64,000 nt of DNA from Solenopsis invicta (Eukaryota; Arthropoda; Insecta; Hymenoptera; Formicidae), in the NCBI RefSeq assembly GCF_016802725.1, contig NC_052676.1, positions 7,333,433 to 7,397,432 on the forward strand. Reading direction: 5' to 3'. Numbering within the stretch: position 1 is the stretch's first letter; the number at the start of each line of letters is the position of its first letter. The notes under the pieces are model-generated. The model was not told where the DNA came from, searched no databases, and saw only the letters and a program-made list of their open reading frames with translations. Positions 46,746 through 58,991 of this stretch are shown in pieces. Both the position numbers and the translations under genes were made by a program.

Positions 46746-49700
46746 TTATCGTAGTTCAATAGTAAGGTAAACACCACTCTTCGGTGCAAGAATCGCAGAT
46801 CTTTCACTGAAACTAAGCGGTACCGGGGTCCGGGAATGAAGTTTGAATTTATATTTTGACAAAAGATATATGAGTCCAACTTTCGTTTGTAAATATCCAA
46901 CTCGTGAACCTAAAAATTTAATTATATTTTATTATTAATATTGATGATACCAATGCAGGATATTTGAGAAATTTTTATATAAATTGATTAACAAGGACTT
47001 TTCAATTACAATCTTAACATTATTTATTAATTTTTATTAATATATGAAAATAATATCAAAATTATACAAAATCATTTAAATATCTTTATAAATATTTTTG
47101 CAAATAAAAGAAAATTTGAGAGAGAAAGGTACCAAGAAGCATTAAATAGAATATCACTTTTAAACTAAATTTATAATTGATGTGACTTTAAAATACATAA
47201 ATAAATTAAAAATATAAATATAAATATTGCTTGCAATCATATGTTATTATCAGAATTGCAACAATTAAGCCTTCAATGTTTTAGCAGTTTGCTAGCAATA
47301 TTTTACCAATTTTTAAAACATCAAAATTTATGTTGTTATCATTTATATTGTCCTAATAATTTATAAGATCATACAATTGTGCAAACGCTTTATTGCCGGA
47401 AACACAAGATAATTTTAATAACCTTGTTGTTAAACTACGTGTATATTGTTGCCTGTGTGTTGCTCTAATGTGGATATATTTGAAATCATTGACGACAAAT
47501 ATAAAGCAAATATTATAGGTAATCACAAATTTGCACGATTTTGCTAGACACGCTTTGTTACCTGTAAAATAATAAATTCATATTTTTACCAATGCAGTTT
47601 CGTGGGCCTTCCCCGAATGGCATAAAAGCGTAAGGATGTCTTTCTTTAACTTTGTCTGCGTTGAAACGTTCAGGATCAAATTTATCCGGGTCTGGATATA
47701 TCGATGGATCTTTATGTATTCCGAGCAACGGTATAGTTATTAATGTTCCCTTTGGTACGCGAATGTTTGTAGTCGGTAGGTTTATTTCCTCAGTGCAAAT
47801 TCGGTTCAAGATAGGAAGAGGTGGATATTTTCTCAAAGTTTCTGCAATATATGAAAAGAAGTTAAAGGACGATACATCTCTTCTATAACACAATACATAA
47901 ATTATTTAAACAAACATATAAATAACGACATAATAAACTTTTTCTGCTTTAATGAAAACTGCGTTTCCGAATAAGCAGAAATTCATTGCAATAATATACT
48001 TGCCATTTAATATTTTGTGAAGATATGTCATGTCGTTTACAGCATCGTAGGTTAAACCACCATGTTTAGCTAATATTTCATTAATTTCATTGCTAACTTT
48101 GTCTTGCATATCTTGGTATTGAGCTAATTCATATAAAGCGAATGTTGCGGTTGATGAGGAAGTTTCAAAGCCAGCAGCAAAAAAAACATAACTTTGCGCA
48201 GTAGCTTCTGCCATAGTGAGCTTACTTACGTTTGCTGCGGATAAATAAAATAACGGTTTTGTTAATGATTTTATGTTTGGAAGAAACTTTAAGAAAAGAA
48301 ATTTTTATTATTTGATTTGTAACTTTGACATATATCAAATAAGATATGTATACCTTTGTGATTGAGTAAAATTATTAATATAAACATAAGAATAAACTGT
48401 GTATACTAAATTAAAATTAGGAAATAATGAGCTTAAGAGCCACGCAAGATGTTAAACGCAATAAATAAGTCCAACATAAATCCACTATAATGCAAACGTT
48501 TTGATCTTTAATGACGGTTTTCCTCAGATCAAATTATAACGGTTTGTAAAACACATATATAAATTGCACAGATTACAATATGAATTTATCAAATTATGTA
48601 CATCGCGGCATTTCACAGTTTCTATTTGTTTGGTAACTCGATTTATCTTTGACTTTTATTTGTTTAATTTAATAAATTCATTTTGTAATCTGTACGATTT
48701 TTATATGTGTTTTATAGACCGTTACAATTTGTACTGAGGAAGACCATCATTAAAGGTCGAAGCGTTTGCATTATCGTGGATTCATGTTGGACTTATTTAT
48801 TGCGTTTAACATCCTGCGTGGCTCTTAAGCTTATTATTTCTTAATTATAATTTATTTATATGAGCCTTAACTTTTGTTTATATTGTGTATACTAACATGA
48901 TACGGTGGTTTTTTTGTCATCTTCAGGATCAACGTAGCCCCTCTCCATGAGTTGTATGAGCAAGTTCACAAAGTCAGGTCTGACGATATGATTAGTTTGC
49001 CTATATTCCACAGTCTCTCGAAACATTTTCATATAAAAGTCAGTGACAGACTGTGCCGTGATGGGAATAGAAAGGAAGTCCATTACTTGCGGTGCAAACA
49101 TAGCCAGTGCGAGCTTAATAGAATTTAAATCAAAAATTTTTTTTCCTTGAACGCGGTACTCATTATTGGGTTCCTCAATACAATTAGATTTGATACCAAA
49201 AGCGGCTGACATGATAACGTCTGTTGTATATCTATTGACGAAATTGACAAATAATTACTAACAAATTTTAAGAAACATTATTAAATTGCAAAATGTTCAT
49301 AGTAAAATAAACAGAATACGCAGAACATCTTACTTTTACTTCCAATTCTTAGATTATCCATTTTTAGTTTTAAATTAAGTGAGTTTCTATTAATTATTGT
49401 TTGAAAAACATTGAATAAGTATCAATTCCTTTAAAAATAATTTACCTTCCAAATGTATCTTTTATTTCAATGGAATCTCTCGTTTGAGCTTTACTATCTA
49501 GATACTTTGCAAGTTCTTCACCACACTCTTTCAGAATAACAAACATCTGCTTCATTTTTCCCGAAGTAAACGTTGGTGTCATCTTGGCGCGCATATTTCG
49601 CCATTTTTTTCCAGATGTGAGGAACAAATGGTCAGTCAAGGGATCAACCTTTTCGTTACAATACATTCCACGATCATGAAAAGACTTGAATTCCTTTGTC

Positions 49701-51823
49701 AACACCGTTCGTACAAGATCGAGATCAACGACTACCAAATTTGGCTTAAAAAATGTATACATTCCAAATGCGCGATGATTCTTATATTTCAAGTAGGCAT
49801 CGTGGAAGAATACACCTGTTGACCAAATTTCTATTTTATGCAATCCTTTTTTTTATATTTTTTAAAAATACAAATAGGTACTCTAAGTAATAATATAAAA
49901 TAAATCATCAATTTTATAAAAATAAAAATAATTTCAGAAAACATATATTCACAAGAGAACTATTATATAATTTAATACTAATATCACAAGTGACAAAATA
50001 ATATAAAAACAACAAAAACATCACAAAAAATTAATGTTTAACTCAATAACAAAGCTGACTAGCTGGTAGGTAACTTTCATTGACCGAGGAGCTATATCTA
50101 ACTCCATGATTGTGATTTCTGTGTTTGAAGCGTGGTACAAGACATTCTCCATCTTACCTCCCCGCGCTGTTTTTTTATTCTATCTCATTCTACATTATAC
50201 AGTAATATTCTAAATGGTGTGTTTCTTTTTTAATAATTTGAAATTTACTTTGGCTGATTTAATAAACAAGTGAAAAATTACAAGGATATTTTTTAAAGAC
50301 AAGTATACAAAATTCGTCTTTGTAAAAAAAAGACAATTTGAACAATTTCATTGAAAAAATTAAATTACCATCTTGAATATGTATGTGTTATGAAATTGTT
50401 TGGAATGAATTTTGATCGAAATTATTTTATATAAAAAAATGTAGTGTAAATTTTGTAAAGAAAGTAAAAAATGTTTTAAATAATTTTTATCATAATAATA
50501 AATATTTGAAAAATAGTTACAATATATACTTTTGTAATATTTATGAAAAATATTTATGATCTGTTGAATCTAGAAGAATAAAGATACTTATTAAAGACTT
50601 ATAATAAATATTAATAAAACATTAAAATAAATGTTATATATATTTTGTAAATATTTTATAAATATTGTGTACTGTCTGGTAACAAAACGTACATTGATGT
50701 TAACAAAGTAATGTTAATATTACGTGTTTAAGGTAGCATTGCAAGTGTATTAGTATAGTTATGTAATATTTATAAAGTTTTATAGCTTGTACAATTGATC
50801 ACATTGTATATATGTTACACAATGAAGTACCGTCAAAAGTACGCAACAAACCTATAATAATTACAGGTTTTTTGCGTTAATGACACAAATGATATACAAC
50901 TTTATTACAGTAGTCTGTAACAAAATGCATAGAGTATACAATAAAATTACTTCATAAATACTTCATAAAATTACTTCATAAAAAACTCTGCAGTCCTTAT
51001 TAGGATGATCGTTCAAAAGTTATAACATTTTTTGTACGCGTGTTTTAATTCATTTGCTATTTAGTGCACTCCGTATTTTTCCGAGAAATGATAATGAAAG
51101 CGATGTCAAATCAACATTAAGTAATTTGACGTCGAAATTATTAATCAGTGGCCCTATTCTTAAAATTGGCCAATGGGAGAATATCATCAAATACTTTCAA
51201 TGGTAAAATTTTGCCACTTTCGTATATGAAAACAATTTGCATGTTTTCATGAATAGAGCCCTTACGGTCCTAGTATAATTTCGATGTCAATTCGATAGAT
51301 TATTTCTATCTGGATTTATGCAAGCGCAGCTTGCATTTTGCATAATTTCTAACGTTAAAAGTATTACTCATATGAAAATACGTATATATTTTTTGTAGAA
51401 CTTTTGTAGCACTTATTAATTTTTTACACTTGTTATATTTTTTTGTATAATTGATATTTACCGGAAAATTTGCAGAAAACTTGAATTTGTACCCTATTTA
51501 ATTATTTTTCTTAGCGGCCATTGTACAATGTCTTTTTTTTCTTCAGTTTTACGTAAAAACAAGACTTGTACTTACGAAAATTCTTTCACATATTTTTTCG
51601 AGTTTCTATTCGATCTTTATAACTGCTTTATTAACATTCAATAAAAATACTTGCCTACTTGCGTTTTTCCAGTTACAAGTGGTGTTATATTTCCAGTTGG
51701 TACAACGGGTTCGATATAAAAAACACCTCTCTTGCGCCAAAAATTAAATATCACATATTTATAATATATGTATACAATACTCAAGACAATAATAAAAGCC
51801 CTAATTAATTCCGTAAGTATCAT
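46746..51823 (-). CDS. CYP6-family cytochrome P450, copy 3 (type A)
   Basis: Exons in transcription order: 51823-51655, 49815-49446, 49231-48897, 48234-48004, 47841-47590, 46909-46746, 1521 nt, 506 aa, uninterrupted. Same landmarks and positions as copy 1: WRNMR at 128-132, AGFETS at 312-317, ExxR 369-372, PERF 425-428, Cys451. Introns 1 and 4 again start with GC. Exons 4 and 5 are almost identical to copy 1, while exon 3 differs more (LALAMFAPQVMDFLSIPITAQS region). Exon 6 begins SRVGYLQ where the others have a Phe. The gene is compact (5.1 kb) because it lacks most of the insertions of copy 1; its only large private insertion is the hairpin element in intron 3, ending 12 nt before the exon 3 donor region. 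Substrate unknown. Confidence 0.93.
48409..48884. mobile_element. Hairpin (foldback) element in intron 3 of P450 copy 3
   Basis: About 175-nt arms (about 48420-48595 and 48665-48838) are inverse copies around a loop of about 70 nt. TGTGTATACTAA flanks the insert on both sides, a 12-bp target duplication, and copies 1, 2 and 4 have no insert here. Shares GAGCCACGCA and the CTGARGA…GAAR core with the element at 11497. The right tail reads GAGCCTTAACTTTTG, as does the sequence just after the 11.5-kb element. Confidence 0.8.
48734..48763 (+). ncRNA. Hammerhead-like core inside the hairpin element
   Basis: CTGAGGA, a GACC/GGTC stem with a 9-nt loop, then GAAGC. This fits the hammerhead core C-U-G-A-N-G-A…G-A-A-A except for the last A. 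No matching stem I/III strands with a UH cleavage site were found, so function is doubtful. Confidence 0.3.
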
Positions 51824-52071
51824 CTCAAATTTGAAATATAGAAATAAAGAATTTCCGTTTGAAATGTTAAGCAAGATTTAATAAAAGTTTTAATTTTGAA
51901 ACTGTCTTTTTATGTCCACAGTTTATAACATCACTGACAATTTATACGTACGAATCGTAATTTATAATTCACTATTCATATAAGATTTCTGAAGTTTTGT
52001 CGTTTACGATAAAACAAACTGTCTCAGAGATGATTTTATGTATTGTATGATCAACACACGTCACTGTGAGA

Positions 52072-52108
52072 ACTGACTACGTATGTATTCATTTCGAAAT
52101 CTTTTATA
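52072..52108 (-). promoter_or_regulatory. Candidate core promoter of P450 copy 3 (TATA + initiator)
   Basis: On the minus strand TATAAAAG (52108-52101) precedes TCAGT (52076-52072) by about 34 nt from the box to the A of the initiator. This is close to the arthropod TATA/initiator layout and would give a 5' UTR of about 250 nt. Confidence 0.4.
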
Positions 52109-52240
52109 AAGCAGTGGAAAACTATGCAATCATATATATATATGATGGATACTAACATTAAAAACGCAACTACAACAAATGTGTCAAGTCACGTTTGTAG
52201 TTTAAAGAGAAAAACGGACAAGCGTGGCAGCTATATATTC

Positions 52241-52248
52241 TTACGTAA
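52241..52248 (-). promoter_or_regulatory. TTACGTAA site upstream of P450 copy 3
   Basis: TTACGTAAG 418 bp upstream of the start codon, almost exactly the spacing of copy 1. Confidence 0.4.
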
Positions 52249-52913
52249 GTTTCATGACTTAACTATTTCTTGTTGTTGTATGTATCTTTCCAGATAACAT
52301 ATGTTGCTTTTATCTACATTTTATAAATGTATACATTTTATAAATAGTATAGTTTTATAACCGGTAACCGATAAGACATGTTATGCGAGAAACGTTTTTG
52401 AAACTATAATTCATGAAATCTTATTTTTATACTTTTATACAGTTAAGAAAGATTTTCAAGTGTATGTTTTAATTTAAAGAGGAACGTTTCCAGAACATGA
52501 AACACTTATAACACTTTCCGTACAAATGTTTATAAAACGTTATTGAAACGAATATGTGTTACGTTGATTGTATTCGTAAAGCATTGTTGCAGTCAAATAC
52601 ATCATAATTTTCTATTGTTATTATCAAGAGATGTGTTTTTTTACTCTAACTTTATTTTTATAGGAATACGTTATATGTAACAAACCGATCTATTAAATGT
52701 AATATCTGATATCGAGATATAGCGAGAAACATTTATTCTTTCATAGCAATCAGTTCTTTTGTTCTTGTTACAATAAAGAAAGTTGTCCCGCGTTACGAAT
52801 GTAATTTGCATCCTTGTTGATTTAATAAATTAGATACGAAAGAATAAACGGTTTATTTCTTCTTCGTAAATCCAACAATTTTTCGTTAAGTATCCTTACT
52901 TGTCTACTCTCAC

Positions 52914-53076
52914 TTTTTCAATCACAAGGGGTGTTATAGGTATTTCCAATTGGTACAACGGGATTGACATAAAATGCATTTTTTTTGCGCCAGAAATTAA
53001 ATATCACGTATTTATAATAAATGTACACTATATTTAGGACAACGATAAAAACCGCAATTAATTCTGGAAATACCAT
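52914..53076 (-). pseudogene. Relic P450 exon 1 (frameshifted)
   Basis: The minus strand reads the membrane-anchor exon (start ATG at 53076, then KYVIFNFWRKK and NPVVPIGN) but one extra base after GNT shifts the frame into an early stop. The donor GC has become AC. TTACGTAAG lies 404 bp upstream (53480-53487). No further exons of this copy follow before copy 3, so it is a 5' fragment. Confidence 0.8.
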
Positions 53077-53479
53077 TTTGAATCTAAAATGTAACAATAA
53101 AAAAAGTTTTTGTTTGAAACATTAATATACGCAAGATTTAATAAAAATGTTAATTTTTAAATCTTTTTTTTGCTTTTATTGTTTACAACAAATCGCACGA
53201 ATCGTAGTTTATTATTTGCAATTTAGTATTCATGTAAGATTTTCGAAATTCGTCATTTACAAGAAAATCGACTGACTGGAAAATTCTGTGATCATGTTTA
53301 TACATATAATATCATGGACTTTGATGCTAATTAAATGTAAAACATATTGAATGTTCCAAGTCACGTTTGCATTACCGGTGTATAGAAAAAAAAACAGTTC
53401 TGTTGATATTAGTATCAAGAGGTGTAATCGCAACTCGCGTCAAGCGAGTAGACACTCGAAGCGAAAAGAGATTACATTG

Positions 53480-53487
53480 TTACGTAA
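53480..53487 (-). promoter_or_regulatory. TTACGTAA site upstream of relic exon 1 (52.9 kb)
   Basis: Same TTACGTAAG word as upstream of the intact genes, with little similarity around it. Confidence 0.35.
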
Positions 53488-54175
53488 GCTTTGCGATAAT
53501 AATGTGATCATTAGATAAAAATCATTCAGCTATTTTTATTCTTTTTATCCTGTTTGTGGAATTTGTAAAAGTATTATTAGACCCATATGCAAGAAATACC
53601 TATTTTAGTTGTTATTATCAAGGGATGTGTGTCTTACGTCAGTTTCATTTTTCGTACATTATATTCTTTCATCTATAGAACGTTATACTGAATGTTTTAC
53701 AAAATGAAAGCGATTGATTAAAATTAAATTATTGTTTTTCTTCAAAATAAGTTGATATTATGAAAAAACGCTGATAATAAAAAAAAATAAATTTTTGTAG
53801 TTGATCGTCATTGGTGGAGTAAATTGACTGATAATGTTTCTTTCTTATAAAAATTGTGCAGGACCTTTTGTAACTACTATAAAAATAAATAATAAAATAT
53901 AATCGTTTTAACTTATAAGCAATAATTAAAATTTGGAAGATATAAATATAAAGTTAATGAAACTTTTTTGCGTATATTATCTTAATTTATCGTATTATTA
54001 TTATGTGTATGTTAAGTGTTTATTAGTATTTTTTTTTTTTTTTAAGTACCTCCTTTTATTTTCAGTTTTGTAATTTCAATTCTAATTAGATTAAAATTGA
54101 TAAAAAATGTAAAATGTATACAAGAAGTAAACATATATTTACACTGTACATGTTAGTATTAGATAATGATACTTA

Positions 54176-54350
54176 TTCACGTTCATTTTTCTAGTTACAA
54201 GAACTATTGCATTTCCACTTGGTACATCGGATTCAGTATAAAAAAAAACACTTCTCTTGCGCCGGAAATGAAATGTCACATATGTATAATAAATGTAGAT
54301 AATGTGCTAAGAACAACAATAACGGCGCCGATTAATTTTGCAAGTACTAT
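54176..54350 (-). pseudogene. Second relic P450 exon 1 (start lost)
   Basis: Clearly alignable to exon 1 of the type A genes (TTGCGCCGGAAATGAAAT, GTTACAAG, TTCCACTTGGTACA) but the start codon is ATA, an in-frame TGA interrupts the KYVIFNF segment, and a run of A adds bases. A TTACGTAAG lies further upstream at 54887. Older and more decayed than the 52.9-kb relic. Confidence 0.75.
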
Positions 54351-54886
54351 TTCGAATTTGATAATAAATAATAATAAATAATTTTCTTTTAAAACGTTAA
54401 TATTAAACGAGTTTCTTAAAAATATTAATTTCTAAAGATTCCGTTTTTATTTCTATATTTTACAACACATACGATTTGTTTGCATGAATCATAACTTATG
54501 AATCGTATTTCACTATTCGTATAAGATTTTCGAAAATTCGATGAGAGAATTCCCTTTCACACAAAGTTAAAGGATATATATTAAAATATATTCACACAAG
54601 ACTTTTTGTCTTTAGAAATTTGTTTGCCATTAAACGGAAACATACGAATATATGCTTCGATTTGCGTGCAACTTTGTGTGAGAACGTATAATGTGCCGTC
54701 GCGTGCACAATCAATTCATTGTAAAGAAACTAACTGCGTAGGCACTTGTTTTAAATTTATTATCTAGGAAAATTACTATGCTTATATAATGAACACATAC
54801 TTTGATGCTAATGAAATGTCAAGCCAGATTAGCAGTGCCGATGCATTGAGAAAAACAAACGTATTACTTATCGAAGTTTTACATTG

Positions 54887-54894
54887 TTACGTAA
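54887..54894 (-). promoter_or_regulatory. TTACGTAA site upstream of relic exon 1 (54.2 kb)
   Basis: TTACGTAAG about 540 bp upstream of the lost start codon. Confidence 0.35.
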
Positions 54895-54966
54895 GCCTTA
54901 CGCTAAAAATATAATTGTTGGAGTTTAATGTATGAAGGCCTGAACTTAATTATTGTGTTGGAACTA

Positions 54967-55055
54967 GTAAAATTCAACACTAGGATTCTAATGTTTTCTT
55001 TTTGTTTATAAAAACTTACTAAACAAAAATATTGAAATTCTAGTGTTGAATTTTA
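54967..55055. repeat. Short hairpin repeat
   Basis: AAAATTCAACACTAGGATTCTAA near 54968 and AATTCTAGTGTTGAATTTTATT near 55034 are inverse, with about 45 bp between them. Confidence 0.6.
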
Positions 55056-55516
55056 TTAATTTCATCACAAGTTAATGACCTTTATAAATTGGGTTAAAAA
55101 CTCAGGAATTTCGCTACAAAACGTTTGAATTGTTACTAGTCTCTAATAGTGTTTTTGATTATAAGTTTAAACCCAGCTCGAAGTGGGTTAATGATGGCAC
55201 ATGCTTCAGGTTATCATCTTTAAGTTTTAATTGGACGGTTTCGACATACATACGGATTTACATTTGTATCATGTGTGTAAATCCGATACAAAGTTACTGT
55301 CGGTGTCACTGTAGCTTTCAAGCCTAATAAAACAAGACTTTTTTAACGATAAAATACGTTATTTTTAGTGATTGCATCTCGATGGCGTTTTTCTCTACTT
55401 CGAGTGGCGAGTGTAGTGAGAAGAAAGGCTAACTATCGACAGCGTTGTATCTGTCTAACCATGGGCAAATGGGGGTACCATCGCAAAAAATTAATATTTT
55501 TTAGAGATGTTACAAT

Positions 55517-55937
55517 GGCTGCATTCAGCAGAAAAAGCAGCTTAGTAAGCTAGCGCTATATACTGCGCTACCAGCAGCGTACAACTTCTGGCGAACGCAC
55601 TTTTCTGAAACATACGCGTTAGCGCAAGTATGTGACTTGTCATAACCTATATACTTTTCGAATAACGATTAGAATAAATAAATAAATAATAACGATTAGG
55701 AAAATTGCTACTGTATTTTTGCCACACGACACCAAAATTCCGATTAACGCCGACGTGACAATTGAAATTTAGTATTATAGATTAGATTACAACATGTTGC
55801 ACTTAATCAGCATATTATTATTATGCTGGAGAAAATGGCGACAGCTGATTAAATGTGTTTGAAAAGCGCAAAGCGATTAATAGCGTGCAACTGGCAACAG
55901 TTGGAAATTAAGCTGATGTTTTCTGCTTAACGCAGCC
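55517..55937. mobile_element. ~420-bp element with GGCTGCRTT inverted ends
   Basis: The left end GGCTGCATTCAGCAGAAAA and the right end TTTTCTGCTTAACGCAGCC are inverse, with CAGCTTA and TTAAGCTG just inside. The 5'-GGCTG end resembles that of the 98-bp MITE at 12508. Target duplication unclear. The open frame at 55368-55553 runs into it and is not a gene I know. Confidence 0.55.
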
Positions 55938-55939
55938 AA

Positions 55940-57400
55940 CGTGAAAGTGACAAAATACTGCAATAAATTATTTAATTAAAATTTTTGACGTTTGTTTATC
56001 AATGTTTTGACCAATATGATCTTGCAAATTTGCATAAAATTAATAACAATTTTATTTCTATTATCTCAGCGATATAATTAAATATTAAAAAAATCTAGGA
56101 TGACTTTACGAACCTTTTTTCAAGTTTTTTTAAAAGTATAGAAAAATAATGAGCAATTCTCATTCCAGATAAGATAATAAATGGTCACAACCCTAATAGC
56201 ACATGATATCGCAGAAATATACATCACACAAATATTCGTATAATATTATAAGATGTCATGTGTTGTTAAGGAATATTAACAAAAAATCGTAATATAAATT
56301 TTTAAATGTAGACAGCCAGATGTCAATGCGTTTTTCTATGGTCAAAACAATTACAAAATTTTTCACGTATGCACTCATTGTATCATCTGAGAATATACAT
56401 TTTCACGTTACAAAGAGATTTTAACGAATTCTAACATTTTAAATCCCACAATTTATCGAAGTATTTTATTAGACATTATAATAAATTTGTTACACAAAAT
56501 AAGAAATATTAATTATATGGCTGCGTGCGGTGGCATCCCGTTTACTACATTAAAATTACACCGTTACTGGTGTAATCGGCTCTGTTGCGTGCGGCGCTCG
56601 GAGTGAGGAAAAGAAGCACCGAGATTCAAATCTATAATCAGATCCCTCTGATTATTATGTTTTGGAAATATTTTAAAACAAGCTATAAGTATATACAATA
56701 ACAAATCGGGTGCTTTATTTAAGAAATTCAATTGATTTTTATATAATCTTGCAGACTCTACTCAAAATCAAACTTTCATCACCGTTAGGTACATTTTTTT
56801 TTAAATTCTACAACTTTTATTCTGATATATTTAATTGCTAGAAATTATTCTCGAGATATTTTAACGTTTTAAAATTTTTTGAAGATTCTGATTATTAAAT
56901 CAGTGCAAAAGTCTTGATAGTTTCTGGCATTGCTCTTCTTACAGTGTGTCTACTGGCAGATATTACGATAAATTTTACATTAGAAAAATGATGTTCGTAA
57001 GAAACAGTCTAATAAAAGTTGTCTATTTACAGAATTTTTTTGTGTGTAATTATAAAGTAACAGAAATGGTAGATAAAATTGTTTTGGTTATTCCCAATAT
57101 TTTTCTACGACCGTTCATTTTTATCCCTTTTTGAAATTCTATTTCACAATAAACCAATATTTTTGCACTAGTATTACATTTATTTTAAATTTATATATTT
57201 TACATTTATAGACAACATTAATTCTTGAAAAAATTCACAGTAAATGCGTTCTTTTATTTAATGTAATTTTTTCGTGCTTTGATAGTCGCAAAATTGTCAA
57301 TTTTAACAAATCGTTATTTTGTCAAGTCTAAATAACACAAATTCATTATATAAACATTCTATAAATTATACCTTTTGGTGCAACATAAGAAAATTGGAGG
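55940..57400. other. Gene-free spacer of block B
   Basis: AT-rich, with a small GC-richer patch at 56520-56610 (GCGTGCGGTGGCATCCCG, GCGTGCGGCGCTCGG). No gene recognised. From about 57410 similarity to block A (24400) resumes. Confidence 0.45.
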
Positions 57401-58991
57401 AATTTGGTGTGCCTAAAGGGTTGGAGCCTATGAAGAGATTGCTGATAGGAGAAGATAGATGGATCGAAGAACACTTACTATCACTTTTCCATTTATTTAA
57501 CTTTATTCTTCCCCGTTTTTGTAATTTACTTCCGTTACGACTATTTATTTTCTTGATAAAAACTATGGTATAAATATTCGAAGTTCTCAATGATGAGTTA
57601 CACACAGATGTCACGTTGCATCTTGCGAAAAAATGTAAATAACGGAAGAAGATTAAAAACTTGAGTAGAAGATTTATTAAAAAAGTTTCTGCTTGAAATA
57701 AAGGACTGTCTTTTGAAATAAATGACGAAATGTCACCATAGATTTAACGACAATACACTTTGATCTTTGATACGAAACTGTCGCTGCCGACAATTAGGCA
57801 GCCGAATTTATAGACTTTCTCGTTCTCATCCTTTCGCGCATCGAGCTAAATACATATATGATAACATGCAAGGTCAGTTTTTTAGCGTTGTCGCGATCAT
57901 CATGGTCACAAGCCCGCACGTAGCTCAAGAATATGTAATAATCTCGCATTTCTAATACAGCGATAGGTTGTTATGTCGAAAATGCCAGGTTTAATCCGTG
58001 CATTTAGACTATAACAAAATATTTGTTGAAAATGTTAGAATATTCAAAAATATTTTAAAGGATGTTTTATAACTATACATACAGGGTAATTAATAATGGT
58101 TGTACCTACTTTTTACCGTAAGAGCATATTATTACATTAGAAATGTATTATTATAATAGAAATTATAAATGCGTTGGTAAATTATGCTCCTATTGTAAAA
58201 AATGGGTACAACCATTAATAATCATCCTGTATAGAATATAAAAATCAGACCATTTAAATGTTCCAGAAACATTCAAAGAATATTTGTTATCATATTTTAG
58301 AAGTACTCAGAGAAGATGCTTAGTATAATACAAAGAATTATTTACAGAATATTTTAGAACAAAATTATTTTTAATATTTACCTTATATACTTTAATCTGT
58401 TAGATAAATTTAAAGACTTCAAAGAGGTGAATACCTTGTTGGTGCGTGGTGAGCTTGTATAGTGGTGAAATTGCTCTCTTCACTTTATTTGATTTGTATT
58501 ATGTATCTCTATTCGTTGTCATGTTTTATATCTGGTTTTTTTTTTCAAATACGCAAATTTACCATTATTACATTTAGTTAACATTTTAAAGTTTGCACAT
58601 TATTAAGGTTTATGTCCAATGCATTCAATTTTCTAAATTTAAATTTTAACGCAATATATTTGACTAAAAAAATTTTTTTTAATAACCTTTTCAAATAACT
58701 TTTTATAGTACGATTTACACAAATTTAAAATTTGTTTGACTTTGAGCCGTAATATTAAGTAATATTAAATAATTTTAAAGTGACATCATTACTTTATAAA
58801 AATGGAGTTAAATAAAACAAGAATAATTAAGAAAAAGTCTAAAAATAAGAAAAATTGGTGAGAAGAACAAATATACAATAAAAAATAGATTTGGCTTATT
58901 ATCTAATTGCTATTTTAACATATATGTCTTGTATTCATGGCATAAGTTAAAAGATTAGAGTTTGTACAAACAAAAATTCAAGGACATAACT

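Noticed and set aside
55368..55553. 61-codon basic open frame
   Set aside because: It overlaps the left end of the GGCTGC-ended element and shows no recognisable domain.
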